From assembly GCA_016744335.1 (NCBI GenBank), contig JADGEO010000009.1, positions 1 to 64,000 on the forward strand: a stretch of DNA of 64,000 nt. Direction: 5' to 3'. Below are positions 14,995 through 23,470 of this stretch, piece by piece. This DNA is from Anaerolineales bacterium. Lineage in GTDB: Bacteria > Chloroflexota > Anaerolineae > Anaerolineales > Villigracilaceae. The notes beneath the pieces are model-generated. The model saw only the letters and a program-made list of their open reading frames with translations, ran no database searches and was not told the origin of the DNA. Positions within the stretch are counted from its first letter, which is position 1; each line of letters starts with the position of its first letter. A program made the translations under genes and the position numbers.

Positions 14995-17505
14995 TCATCC
15001 TTTTAACTTCCAGGCGGCAATTACCGCCTGGCCCAACGCCAGCCCACCATCATTAGTAGGCACTTCTTTATGAATAAGAATTTCAAATTTCTCATCTTCC
15101 AACGCTTTCATTGTGCGCCGCAAGAGAAGCATATTTTGCCATACTCCACCACTCAAGGCAACTGTATTTAATCCGCTTTTTTCACGCTGAGAGATACAAA
15201 TCTCAAGCACCATTTGAGCGATTCCCTTGTGGAATTTCGCAGAAATAATAGGGATGGCGACATTATTTTCTACATCTTCTAAGAGGGATAAAATACCGCG
15301 ACGCACGTGAATTTTAGCTTGCTTACCGCTAAAAGCATAGTGCCCAACTTCATCATCTACCGCCCCTTCGGCTCCTCTCAGGGCAAGAGCCTCGAACTCA
15401 ATCGCCGCTTGCCCCTCGTAATTGATGCGTTGCCGCACCCCCGCCAAAGCCGCCACCGCATCAAAAAATCTACCCATGCTGGATGTCATCGGCGTATTGA
15501 TTTTCTTCTCTAATTGCACCCGCAACGCCATCCGCTCTTCAGAGCAAAGGTCTTGTGTGGGGGCAAAAGTCTCATCCCATTCTATGCCTAACGCCCAAAG
15601 CAACCCCAACGCCGTGCGAGAGGGACGCTTGGTCGCCGCGTCTCCACCTGCAAGGGGGAAATAGGGCAAATGCGCCACACGTTCATATCCTGCATAATCG
15701 GCAATCAAAAATTCTCCGCCCCAAATATTGCCATCTTCACCGTAGCCTGTGCCATCGAAGGCAACGCCAATCACTTTTTTGCTTCCATCCAATCCATTTT
15801 CTGCCATGACGGATGCGATATGGGCATGATGATGTTGAATGGGAAAAGTTTTCACCACACTATGCTCTATACGGCGGCTAGAGCTACTTTCAACAAGATT
15901 TTCACGCTCAATTCGTTCTAGGGCGTAGCGAGTAGAGAGGTAATTAGGGTGAAGGTCATAAGCGATGGCTTCGGGTTTTACTCGAAAGAGTTTCTCAAAA
16001 TGCTCGATGCCTTGCTCAAAAGATTGCAACGTTTCAAAGTTTGATAAATCGCCAATATGATGGCTCATAAAGGCATATTTTTGGTTGGTGACGCAGAAGG
16101 TGCTTTTGAGTTCTGCGCCTACGGCTAAGATGGGCGGAACATCCCAAGGAAGTTTGACAGGGAAGGGAGCGTAGCCGCGTGAACGGCGCAGAGGATAGGT
16201 AATTAGTGATTGGGTATTAGGTAATTGTTTTTCCTGATTTCTGATTGCCTGATCCCGAATCACTCGTACCACAGAATCATCACAACGCACATGAACATCT
16301 CTATTATGCATCAAAAAAGCATCGGTTAGAGAAGAAAGTCTTTCACGCGCATCTTCATTGGTAAAGGCGATAGGCTCTTCAGAAAGATTTGCACTGGTCA
16401 TGACGAGCGGAGGCAGGTTGAAAGTTAAGGGTTGAAGGTTTTCGTTCCCTTGTAGTGACGACTTTAGTCGTCCTTCTTGCTCACCGAAAGGGCTAAAGCC
16501 CTTACTACGAGGGGAAGATGCAAAAATAAGATAATGCAACGGCGTATAGGGCAACATCACACCAATAGAATCTTGATTGGGCGCAACTTCTTTGGCAATT
16601 TGCGACTCTGCTTTTCGTTGAAGAAGAACAATTGGGCGGGAATTAGATTCTAGCAATTCTCGTTCGGCATCGTTGAGGTAGCAATGCTCTTCTACCGTCT
16701 TCAAATCTGGCATCATGAGGGCAAAGGGTTTGTCTACACGAAGTTTTCGCTTGCGGAGTTCGCTCACAGCTTCAGCGTTGGTCGCATCGCAGGCGAGATG
16801 GAAGCCGCCAAGCCCTTTGATGGCGAGGATTTTGCCTTTGAGAAGGAGAGTTTGGGTTTCTAAAATAGCGGCATCTTTCTCGTATTGTCGTTGTAGGGGT
16901 GCAGCATGCTGCACCCCTACAACGACGGTTTCCAACCAGATATTAGGTCCACAATCTGAGCAAGCAACAGGTTGAGCATGAAAACGCCTATCTAGCGGGT
17001 CTTTGTATTCTGCCGCGCAAACTTCGCACATGGGGAAGGGCGACATTGTGGTTTCAGGTCTGTCGTAGGGGATGTCTTTGATGATGGTGAAACGAGGCCC
17101 GCAATTTGTGCAATTGATGAAAGGATAACGATAACGATGATCGGCGGGAGTGAAGAGTTCACGCAGGCAATCTTTGCAAATCGTAAAATCGGGGGAGATA
17201 GGTTGAAAGGCACCCTCCACAGCTTCGGAATGTACGATGTCAAACGAAGGGTATCCAGCCCAAATCACGGGCGTTGCGGTGATGTCGTCTATGCGGGAAA
17301 GTGGGGGGGCTTCATCTCGTAGTGCCTGGGCGAAGGAATCCAGCACATCTTTATCCCCATCCACTTCAATATCTACCCCCGCAGAGGTGTTTTTTACCCA
17401 GCCATTTAACGCAAAACGAGTCGCTAATCCATAAACGAAGGGGCGAAATCCTACCCCCTGAACTACGCCGTTGATGTGGATTTTAAGACCCGTTTTTCTT
17501 GTCAT
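14995..17505 (-). CDS. hypF: Carbamoyltransferase HypF with repeat-derived insertions
   Basis: HypF makes the thiocarbamate on HypE that becomes the cyanide ligands. Domains in order: acylphosphatase (about 1-95, GVVQGVGFRPFVYGLA), paired CX2C-X18-CX2C zinc fingers (CKDCLRELF...CTNCGPRF; CEVCAAEY...CSDCGP), YrdC-like domain, and the C-terminal Kae1-like domain (HHHAHIASVMAENG, VAFDGTGYGEDG). At 836 residues it is longer than most HypFs, because at least three stretches look like non-coding repeats read in frame: VVVGVQHAAPLQRQ after the second zinc finger, SSPRSKGFSPF...NENLQPLTFN in the YrdC region, and a Gln/Asn-rich stretch near QLPNTQSLITY. I start at ATG 17505; the frame extends upstream only to a TTG. 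Confidence 0.93.
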   Translation of the reverse strand: MTRKTGLKIHINGVVQGVGFRPFVYGLATRFALNGWVKNTSAGVDIEVDGDKDVLDSFAQALRDEAPPLSRIDDITATPVIWAGYPSFDIVHSEAVEGAFQPISPDFTICKDCLRELFTPADHRYRYPFINCTNCGPRFTIIKDIPYDRPETTMSPFPMCEVCAAEYKDPLDRRFHAQPVACSDCGPNIWLETVVVGVQHAAPLQRQYEKDAAILETQTLLLKGKILAIKGLGGFHLACDATNAEAVSELRKRKLRVDKPFALMMPDLKTVEEHCYLNDAERELLESNSRPIVLLQRKAESQIAKEVAPNQDSIGVMLPYTPLHYLIFASSPRSKGFSPFGEQEGRLKSSLQGNENLQPLTFNLPPLVMTSANLSEEPIAFTNEDARERLSSLTDAFLMHNRDVHVRCDDSVVRVIRDQAIRNQEKQLPNTQSLITYPLRRSRGYAPFPVKLPWDVPPILAVGAELKSTFCVTNQKYAFMSHHIGDLSNFETLQSFEQGIEHFEKLFRVKPEAIAYDLHPNYLSTRYALERIERENLVESSSSRRIEHSVVKTFPIQHHHAHIASVMAENGLDGSKKVIGVAFDGTGYGEDGNIWGGEFLIADYAGYERVAHLPYFPLAGGDAATKRPSRTALGLLWALGIEWDETFAPTQDLCSEERMALRVQLEKKINTPMTSSMGRFFDAVAALAGVRQRINYEGQAAIEFEALALRGAEGAVDDEVGHYAFSGKQAKIHVRRGILSLLEDVENNVAIPIISAKFHKGIAQMVLEICISQREKSGLNTVALSGGVWQNMLLLRRTMKALEDEKFEILIHKEVPTNDGGLALGQAVIAAWKLKG
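16196..16255. repeat. Low-complexity repeat inserted in hypF
   Basis: The run of GTAATTAGTGATTGGGTATTAG followed by CCTGATTTCTGATTGCC is an AT-rich micro-repeat of the kind otherwise found between genes (compare 33480-33505 and 57288-57328). Here it is read in frame in hypF and encodes the Gln/Asn-rich segment between two conserved HypF blocks. Confidence 0.5.
16417..16518. repeat. Compound repeat (micro-repeat plus R3) inserted in hypF
   Basis: A GTTGAAAGTT/GTTGAAGGTT tandem micro-repeat (16417-16440) is followed by a palindromic element: GACGAC-TT-TAGTCGTC near 16457-16471 and AGGGCTAAAGCCCTT at 16489-16503, bounded by GTAGT and ACTAC. The R3 part matches 2518-2551. It adds about 34 codons to hypF without breaking the frame. 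Confidence 0.65.
16887..16926. repeat. Perfect 40-bp palindrome (R2) inside hypF
   Basis: GTCGTTGTAGGGGTGCAGCA is followed immediately by its exact reverse complement, giving a 40-bp palindrome within the hypF coding region. It encodes VVVGVQHAAPLQRQ, directly after the second zinc-finger pair. A diverged copy of the core lies at 12903-12932. Perfect symmetry despite coding suggests recent insertion. Confidence 0.8.
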
Positions 17506-17541
17506 AGATTTCTTTTCCAACGCAAAGCGTTGGGAAAAGGG

Positions 17542-18207
17542 TTATTTCTTATTGGCTTCGACTTCGGCAACAATCCAATTGACCCATTCGTCTACGCCTT
17601 CGCTGGTAGCGCAGGAAATTGAAAAGGTGACAAGCTCGGCGTTGAGGACTTCGACACCTTTGCGGAAGTAATCCATTTTGAAGGGGATGTAGGGGAGAAG
17701 GTCGACTTTGTTGATGATGAGGGCATCTACGCCACGATACATGCCTGGATATTTATAGGGTTTATCGTCGCCTTCGGGGACGGATGCCACGAGGACGCTT
17801 TTATGTGTGCCAAGCACGAAATTGGCGGGGCAGACGAGGTTGCCGACATTTTCAACAAGGAGGAGATCAATTTCAGAGAAATCAATTTCTTCCATACCTT
17901 TTTGGAGCATAACGGCATCGAGGTGACAGTTTCCGCCTGTGTTGACCTGAACGGCTACGTCTGCGCCAGCTTCGGCAGCGCGGTCTGCATCTATGCTGGT
18001 GGCGATGTCGCCATCAATCACTGCAATGCGATAGCGTTCTGCCAACTTAGGCAAAGTCTGCTCGATAAGCGAGGTTTTGCCTGCGCCAGGGGATGCCATC
18101 AGGTTGATGGCGTATACGCCGTGTTCGTCAAGAAGAGCACGGTTTTTTTCGGCGAGGGTTTCGTTTGCGCCGAGAATCTTTTCTACTACAGGAATTTTTT
18201 TCGTCAT
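17542..18207 (-). CDS. hypB: Hydrogenase nickel-incorporation GTPase HypB
   Basis: The 221-residue GTPase delivers Ni to the large subunit together with HypA. Visible motifs: P-loop ASPGAGKTSL (about 38-47), DGDIATSIDADRA, the nickel/zinc-site GGNCHLDA (C94, H95), LLLVENVGNLVCPANF with a further metal-ligand Cys, and NKVDLLPY (G4). It lacks the N-terminal His-rich storage stretch seen in some HypBs. It lies 36 bp before hypF, separated by a small hairpin (17513-17538). Confidence 0.95.
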   Translation of the reverse strand: MTKKIPVVEKILGANETLAEKNRALLDEHGVYAINLMASPGAGKTSLIEQTLPKLAERYRIAVIDGDIATSIDADRAAEAGADVAVQVNTGGNCHLDAVMLQKGMEEIDFSEIDLLLVENVGNLVCPANFVLGTHKSVLVASVPEGDDKPYKYPGMYRGVDALIINKVDLLPYIPFKMDYFRKGVEVLNAELVTFSISCATSEGVDEWVNWIVAEVEANKK

Positions 18208-18261
18208 GAGGTTCCTCTTACATATCTGCTCAAATGTGGGTAATTTTAAAAAACACTTCTT

Positions 18262-18870
18262 TTACTGATTATCATACATTCTGATAATTTCGCCAGTTCC
18301 TTTTCCTTCAACACTTTTGACATAGCCATTGATTACTTTTCTCATCGGGATAGGGTTATGACCGGGAAAATAGGCTTCGTACTTTTCAACGGCATCTTCA
18401 ACAAGCCCCGGTGAAACAACATTTATTCTTTGTCCCTTTTCCAGCTCAAGAGAAACAGCTTTCACGAAACTATGTATTCCACCATTAACCATAGCTGCAC
18501 TTACTGTCATCATCACAGGATGATCAGCCAAAATGCCTGTTGTAAGTGTAAAAGAACCACCTATATTTAAATAATCTTGTCCAATTCGCACAAGGTTTAC
18601 TTGCCCCATAAGTTTACTTCTTAAGCCAATATAAAAATCTTCTTCATTCAACTCATTAAAGGGTGCCCATTTGGCTTCACCTGCGATACAGACAATGGCA
18701 TCAACAGTCCCTATTTTTCCGAACATGCTTTCAATTGAGCTACTATCGGCAATATCGACTAATACATCACCTGCCTTTCTTGCCGCAATGATAACTTCGT
18801 GCTTTTTTTCAAAATGCTTACTTACCTTTTTACCTATTGTTCCGTTTCCGCCAACAAGTAGAATTCTCAT
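18262..18870 (-). CDS. Atypical short-chain dehydrogenase-like protein inside the hyp operon
   Basis: The 202-residue Rossmann-fold protein starts MRILLVGGNGTIGKKVSKHF (dinucleotide-binding GxxGxxG) and has the CIAGEA segment equivalent to the NAG motif. In the active-site region, TTGILADHP then SAAMVNGGIHSFVKA replaces the usual S...YxxxK: I see no Tyr and no Lys at the expected places. It thus belongs to the small group of short SDR-like proteins without the classical catalytic pair, and a dehydrogenase function is not assured. It sits between hypA and hypB with close spacing (14 and 54 bp) and its own AGGAG, so it is probably a recent passenger. Confidence 0.78.
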   Translation of the reverse strand: MRILLVGGNGTIGKKVSKHFEKKHEVIIAARKAGDVLVDIADSSSIESMFGKIGTVDAIVCIAGEAKWAPFNELNEEDFYIGLRSKLMGQVNLVRIGQDYLNIGGSFTLTTGILADHPVMMTVSAAMVNGGIHSFVKAVSLELEKGQRINVVSPGLVEDAVEKYEAYFPGHNPIPMRKVINGYVKSVEGKGTGEIIRMYDNQ

Positions 18871-18884
18871 TTTTTCTCCTCTAA

Positions 18885-19229
18885 CTAATTTTCTATCTCA
18901 ATCGAATCGATATTAAATTCATCACCTTTCGATACTTTTATGCGCGTGCTCTCACATCTAGGGCAAATTAGCTCTTCGTCTGTGGGCGTGTAGGTGTTGG
19001 CGCAATCTAGGCAAAATAATTCTACAGGAATGCGCTCAAAATGCAAAGTCGCACCTACGGCGATGGTATTTTCACTGAGTATATCCCAGTGAAATTGAAT
19101 GGAATCATCAATAATAGTAGACCATTGCCCAAGAACGAGATAGATATCGGTTACCTTTGTAGCATTATGCGTTTCGGCATGGCGCAGGGTAATTTTTAGG
19201 ATGCTTTCAGTTACAGGGAGTTCGTGCAT
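18885..19229 (-). CDS. hypA: Hydrogenase nickel-incorporation protein HypA
   Basis: The 114-residue protein starts MHE, with His2 the nickel ligand. It has a zinc finger FCLDC...ICPRC (C73, C76, C89, C92), as in HypA/HybF. It partners HypB in nickel insertion. Separated from hypB by the SDR-like gene; the separation of the two partners by an unrelated gene is unusual. The 86-bp gap upstream toward the protease gene shows no clear feature. Confidence 0.94.
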   Translation of the reverse strand: MHELPVTESILKITLRHAETHNATKVTDIYLVLGQWSTIIDDSIQFHWDILSENTIAVGATLHFERIPVELFCLDCANTYTPTDEELICPRCESTRIKVSKGDEFNIDSIEIEN

Positions 19230-19315
19230 AATCTAACTCTTCAAATAATTTTTTATTAGTCAGGCAAATTTTAGCATTTACTTATCTAAAAACACAGGGA
19301 TAAAACTCATAATAA

Positions 19316-19801
19316 TTAGTCTTCAAGTAATTGCCATTCACGTAAAATATTTTCGGCTCGTTCTAAAATTTCAGGAATTAAGGCTTCAACTTCGGGCGTC
19401 ATGCCTACGCCAATTTCAATGCTAACCGGGTGAATACCAATTAGATGAAGATGTTCCGGAAAGAGTTCGCGGAATTTGGCTAACCCTAGCACTTCTTGGA
19501 AGGTAATTTGATGATCGGACATTTTTATGTCACGGTAGAGGGGAATTTCATCTTTTTTCAATTCCATTATTTGACCAGGGAGAGAAAACTTGGAATGAAC
19601 CGCGTCCAGGACAAGCAAATGACTCGCTTCTTCTACCCAAGGGAGAAGATTTAGCCCTAATGCTCCACCGTCTAAAAACTCCACATCTGGTGCTTTATCT
19701 GCTAAGTGCTTTTCAAGCAACTCAACAGCATGAACACCAAGTCCTTCATCTAAATTAAGGGTATTGCCAATGCCCATCACGATTTTTCGTTTTTTTTCCA
19801 T
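19316..19801 (-). CDS. hynD: Hydrogenase maturation protease for the Isp-type hydrogenase (HyaD/HynD family)
   Basis: The start at 19801 (MEKKRKIVMGIGNTLNLDEG) is favoured by GGAGA upstream; an ATG at 19822 is in frame but lacks one. The 161-residue protein has the GIGNTLNLDEGLGVH signature with a metal-binding acid, FLDGGALGLNLLPW, LLVLDAVHS and SDHQITFQEVLGLA with the conserved His. These place it nearest to HyaD/HoxM-type proteases acting on group 1 large subunits. Location downstream of the Isp-type large subunit gene agrees. Confidence 0.9.
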   Translation of the reverse strand: MEKKRKIVMGIGNTLNLDEGLGVHAVELLEKHLADKAPDVEFLDGGALGLNLLPWVEEASHLLVLDAVHSKFSLPGQIMELKKDEIPLYRDIKMSDHQITFQEVLGLAKFRELFPEHLHLIGIHPVSIEIGVGMTPEVEALIPEILERAENILREWQLLED

Positions 19802-19832
19802 GCTACGCTTTCTCCATTTCAACAGTTAAGGT

Positions 19833-19860
19833 AACGCTCAGGGTATTAAGCCTGAGCGTT
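19833..19860. other. Intra-operon hairpin
   Basis: AACGCTCAGG (19833-19842) pairs with CCTGAGCGTT (19851-19860), flanked by GGTAA/TTACC a few bases out. No T-run follows on either strand, so it is a stem-loop between the DUF302 and protease genes rather than a terminator. It might act in RNA processing. Confidence 0.5.
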
Positions 19861-19895
19861 AGAATCTTACCAGATAAATACTAAATCTAATCTTT

Positions 19896-20366
19896 CTATT
19901 TTTTAATCAAAGGTGCTACCATAGCAGATTCTTCAGCTGCAACAAGTGCCATCACTTTTGCGATATTGCCACCGAACATTTTGCTCATCAAGCCCATATT
20001 CATCTCTGCAATATAGGTTTTACCATCTTCTTGCCCCTTATATATCGCAATACGACAAGGCATAATGCCAGCAACAACTTTATCTTTATCATTATGGGTC
20101 AAAATATCATAAGCGTAGTCTGGCTGGCAAAGAGATATAATTTTCAACTCACTCATATCTTCATGACCATTTTTTTTCAAGGTGCTTTGAATATTGTAGA
20201 TCTTGGGAATCAACCAATCCTTTTCAAGGATAGATTTCTCAAGTGCGGCAACGGTCTCATCAACAGAGAGCTTGCTTTCGTGCACGGGTATCATCAGTTT
20301 TGGCATAAGTACTAATACAGCAACAGCTGTTAGAATAATGCCTAGAATTAATCCATAAATAAACAT
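19896..20366 (-). CDS. Membrane-anchored DUF302 protein
   Basis: A single N-terminal membrane helix (MFIYGLILGIILTAVAVLVL) is followed by a DUF302 domain, recognisable by SVDETVAALEKSILEKDW, the SLCQPDYAYDIL strand and MPCRIAIYKG. The 156-residue protein would have its domain outside the cytoplasm or on the membrane face. DUF302 has no proven activity; members often accompany respiratory or sulfur-related redox genes. Being inside the Isp-type hydrogenase operon, it may help the membrane complex, but this is inference. Confidence 0.82.
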   Translation of the reverse strand: MFIYGLILGIILTAVAVLVLMPKLMIPVHESKLSVDETVAALEKSILEKDWLIPKIYNIQSTLKKNGHEDMSELKIISLCQPDYAYDILTHNDKDKVVAGIMPCRIAIYKGQEDGKTYIAEMNMGLMSKMFGGNIAKVMALVAAEESAMVAPLIKK

Positions 20367-20383
20367 ATCATTCTCCTATTCAC

Positions 20384-20425
20384 ACACCTGCCCCTTACTA
20401 AAATAGAAGGGGCAGGTGTTTTTTT
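20384..20425 (+). other. Stem-loop between hynL and the DUF302 gene
   Basis: ACACCTGCCCCTT (20384-20396) pairs with AAGGGGCAGGTGT (20407-20419), followed by a T-run on the plus strand. All nearby genes are on the minus strand, where the T-run lies upstream of the hairpin, so it should not stop operon transcription. It may shield the 3' end of the hydrogenase part of the mRNA, or stop antisense transcription. Confidence 0.65.
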
Positions 20426-20438
20426 AATCAATTTAAAT

Positions 20439-22181
20439 TTAGCTCAAACAAACATTAAGCCCGCCAGCTTGAACTTCGCCGAGGTCTTTTCCATCTGCAT
20501 CAACCATGTGAATGGCGCAAGCCATACAAGGATCAAAGGAGTGGATTGTGCGCAAAATTTCGAGAGGCCACTCTGGTTTTGCAAGAGGTGTATTAACAAG
20601 GGACATCTCATAAGCGCCAGCCTGTTCATTATGGTCGCGCGGGGAGGCGTTCCACGTTGTGGGGACAACCATTTGGTAATTATCAATCTTCTTATCTTTG
20701 ATAACAATCCAGTGACCGAGCGCACCACGCGGGGCTTCCATATAGCCAAAGCCTTTTGCTTCTTTGGGCCAAGTATTTGGCTCCCATTTGGTCTCGTTGA
20801 AAGTGCGGGTATCGCCTTCTTTAATAGTTGCGATAAGTTCGTTATAGGTTTCAAGCATATGGTCTGCGAAAACCTTTGTCTCAAGAGCACGGGCGGCAGT
20901 ACGTCCCAGCGTAGAGAAAAGTGCTTCAACAGGCGCACCAAGTGTGGTCAACGTATAATCGACCAATTCTTTGGTCTGTGCATGACCTTTTGCGTACATC
21001 ATCAACACACGGGCAAGGGGTCCTACTTCCATAGGCGCATCATTCCAGCGTGGAGCTTTGAGCCATGAATACTTTTGCTCTACTTCAAGATGCTCGTAAG
21101 GAGGTTGCGGACCTGTGAAATTAAATTTAGTCTCGCCTTCCCACGGGTGCAAACCTTCTTTATCACCAACACTCTGTTCGTACCATGAGTGCGCCACAAA
21201 TTCTTTCATTTTATCGAAATCATTCGGGTCTGGTTCGATGATATTACTTAAGTCGCGGTTCATGATAACACCACGAGGTACTAAGAATTTTGAAGTATCG
21301 CTATTATCCGTTCCAGGGAATTCACCCCAAGAAAGGAAGTTGCCAAGACCTTCGCCAATTGCCGCATAATCGAGATAATAGGGCGCGATTGCCAGCAAAT
21401 CGGGGATATAAACTTGGTCTACAAACTCAATCATACGGTCAATTGAGTCTTTAATGATGCCCAAACGCTCTGAGTTAAGTGCGGCATCTGAATTCAAGTC
21501 AATGGGGAAAGGAACGCCACCAACAACAAAGTTAGGATGCGGATTCTTGCCACCAAAGATGGTGTGAATTTTAGTGAATGTACGCTGTGCATCGAGGGCT
21601 TCAAGGTAATGCGCCACGCCCAAAAGATTGATTTCAGGTGGGAGCTTATATGCGGGGTGTCCCCAATAAGCATTTGCAAAAATGGAGAGTTGTCCACTGT
21701 CTACAATAGCTTGGACTTTTTTCTGCACATCGGCAAAATAGCCTGGGGATGATTTTCCCCATTTGGAGATAGATTGTTGAATACGGGACGTTTCGTTGGG
21801 GTCAGCTTGGAGCGCGTTAACCACATCTACCCAATCCAAAGCGTGGAGGTGATAAAAGTGCATTACATGATCGTGCACATATTGCTGAGCAATCATCAAG
21901 TTACGGATTAGATTTGCCGCTTTCGGGATTTGAATATCAAGCGCATCTTCAACTGAGCGGATAGATGCAAAAGAATGTACTGTTGTACAAACGCCACAAG
22001 TTCGCTGGGTAAATGCCCAAGCCTCACGAGGGTCACGCCCCTGCAAGATAATTTCGATACCGCGCACCATCGTGCCAGATGAGTAGGATTTCGTGATTTT
22101 ATTATCGGCATCCAACTCCGCTTCAACACGTAAATGACCTTCAATACGCGTAATCGGGTCTACTACAATTCGTTCTGCCAT
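20439..22181 (-). CDS. hynL: [NiFe] hydrogenase large subunit, group 1 Isp-type
   Basis: The 580-residue subunit has L1 RTCGVCTTVHS (C62/C65) and L2 DPCMACAIH (C552/C555), the four Cys ligands of the Ni-Fe centre. About 22 residues follow the last His and would be cut off by the protease encoded two genes later. Overall length and the N-terminal VVDPITRIEGHLRVE match group 1 (membrane-bound) enzymes. The gene order small subunit-isp1-isp2-large subunit is diagnostic of the Isp-type (group 1e) hydrogenase known from Thiocapsa and Aquifex relatives. Confidence 0.94.
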   Translation of the reverse strand: MAERIVVDPITRIEGHLRVEAELDADNKITKSYSSGTMVRGIEIILQGRDPREAWAFTQRTCGVCTTVHSFASIRSVEDALDIQIPKAANLIRNLMIAQQYVHDHVMHFYHLHALDWVDVVNALQADPNETSRIQQSISKWGKSSPGYFADVQKKVQAIVDSGQLSIFANAYWGHPAYKLPPEINLLGVAHYLEALDAQRTFTKIHTIFGGKNPHPNFVVGGVPFPIDLNSDAALNSERLGIIKDSIDRMIEFVDQVYIPDLLAIAPYYLDYAAIGEGLGNFLSWGEFPGTDNSDTSKFLVPRGVIMNRDLSNIIEPDPNDFDKMKEFVAHSWYEQSVGDKEGLHPWEGETKFNFTGPQPPYEHLEVEQKYSWLKAPRWNDAPMEVGPLARVLMMYAKGHAQTKELVDYTLTTLGAPVEALFSTLGRTAARALETKVFADHMLETYNELIATIKEGDTRTFNETKWEPNTWPKEAKGFGYMEAPRGALGHWIVIKDKKIDNYQMVVPTTWNASPRDHNEQAGAYEMSLVNTPLAKPEWPLEILRTIHSFDPCMACAIHMVDADGKDLGEVQAGGLNVCLS

Positions 22182-22192
22182 AAGTTACTCCT

Positions 22193-23461
22193 CTAATTTA
22201 GAACCAAAGCATCAGCAACCATCTCAATTAAGCCTTTGACTTCAACATCTTCTACGTTATAGAAGCCAAGACCTTCTTTGAGTTGTAACTGGCAATTATT
22301 ACAGGTGCTAACAACCACATCTGCATCAACTTCTTCTACTTCATCAAGCTTAAGCTTGAAAGCCGCCATGCGGTTGTCAAAGGCTTCAGGGATAGCGCGT
22401 AAACCACCGCCACCACCACAACACAGCCCTTCTTCACGATTCGATGCCAATTCCTTAAAGGAATTATCACCAACCAGAAGTTTCAACGCTGTGCGTGGCT
22501 CATCCATGATACCACCAGCGCGTTGAATTTTACATGAGTCATGGAAAGTGTAGGTCTTGCCATCATCATATTTGCTGGCATCAACTTTTATCTTTCCATC
22601 GTCAATTAGTTTTGGCAAAAATTCGGCGATATGTGTAACTTCAAAGGGAAGTGCTTCGCCAAAGATATTGGGCATATTATCGCGAAGGGCAACGAAACCG
22701 TGCCCACATTCGGTAACAAGAATTTTCTTGACACCTAGATTCTTTGCCGCATCATAAATACGACCAAGCAATTTCTTTTGCAACTTTCCGTTGCCAACAA
22801 TAGTGCCCATATTAAAAGCATCACGCGCTTCGAGACTTGTTGTCCAGGAAACACCGCCAGCCTCAAGCACTTGCGCTAAGCTATAGAGATTACTCTTCTT
22901 ACCTGTAATCTCCAAACTTGTAAAGACGACTAAAACATCTGCGCCCTTAACATCAACTGGTACCTTGATCCCAACTTCTTTTTCTGCTGAGGCGAACCAA
23001 TCTGCATAAGCTTCTGGTCCATCACCATTGGGGCTGCCAAATTCATCTTGTGCTTTGGCTTTGTCCATTAAGCCTTTTGGGGTATATCCAGCTGCAGTTA
23101 CTCCAGCTCGAACAGTACCAATCAGTTTATTTATTTCTATGCCCATAGGGCAGACCGCAGCACATTTACCACACATAGAGCAAGCGTTAAAATCGATCAG
23201 GCTCCAATCTCGAACATCTTCATCACTAATTGCTTTATTGAAACCAAGAGCTGTCTTGACTTTTCCAACCAGCGTATAGCGTTGCTGATAAGCACGGCTC
23301 AAAAGCTCTACTTTCCAGATGGGGGTGTAGTCAGGGTTGCCCGTGGAGAGATAATAGGGGCAAGCTTCTGCACATATGCCACAGCGAGTGCAAGCTTCCA
23401 GTTGGCTAGCTGCCCAGCCACCGGTTTTCTTTATAAATACGTCCATTGTTTTATCAGTCAT
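22193..23461 (-). CDS. isp2: Isp2: HdrD-like iron-sulfur protein of the Isp-type hydrogenase
   Basis: This 422-residue protein has two ferredoxin-type clusters (C24-C34, CTRCGICAEACP; C94-C104, CSMCGKCAAVCP). The C-terminal half shows one full CCG domain (CCGGGGG...STCNNCQ) and a degenerate one around TECGHGFVALRD, in which the double Cys is not kept. This is the HdrD/GlpC architecture of Isp2, which is thought to connect the cytochrome b Isp1 with a cytoplasmic electron partner. Short spacing (9 and 11 bp) to its neighbours shows co-transcription. Confidence 0.9.
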   Translation of the reverse strand: MTDKTMDVFIKKTGGWAASQLEACTRCGICAEACPYYLSTGNPDYTPIWKVELLSRAYQQRYTLVGKVKTALGFNKAISDEDVRDWSLIDFNACSMCGKCAAVCPMGIEINKLIGTVRAGVTAAGYTPKGLMDKAKAQDEFGSPNGDGPEAYADWFASAEKEVGIKVPVDVKGADVLVVFTSLEITGKKSNLYSLAQVLEAGGVSWTTSLEARDAFNMGTIVGNGKLQKKLLGRIYDAAKNLGVKKILVTECGHGFVALRDNMPNIFGEALPFEVTHIAEFLPKLIDDGKIKVDASKYDDGKTYTFHDSCKIQRAGGIMDEPRTALKLLVGDNSFKELASNREEGLCCGGGGGLRAIPEAFDNRMAAFKLKLDEVEEVDADVVVSTCNNCQLQLKEGLGFYNVEDVEVKGLIEMVADALVLN

Positions 23462-23470
23462 CTCATTCTC

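Noticed and set aside
20384-20425. Terminator of the hydrogenase structural genes
   Set aside because: The T-run lies on the plus strand only, whereas the operon runs on the minus strand, where it precedes the hairpin.
22193-23461. Second HdrABC-type disulfide reductase
   Set aside because: It is HdrD-like and flanked by a cytochrome b and by hydrogenase subunits in the known Isp order; only one complete CCG motif is visible, so disulfide reduction is not assumed.
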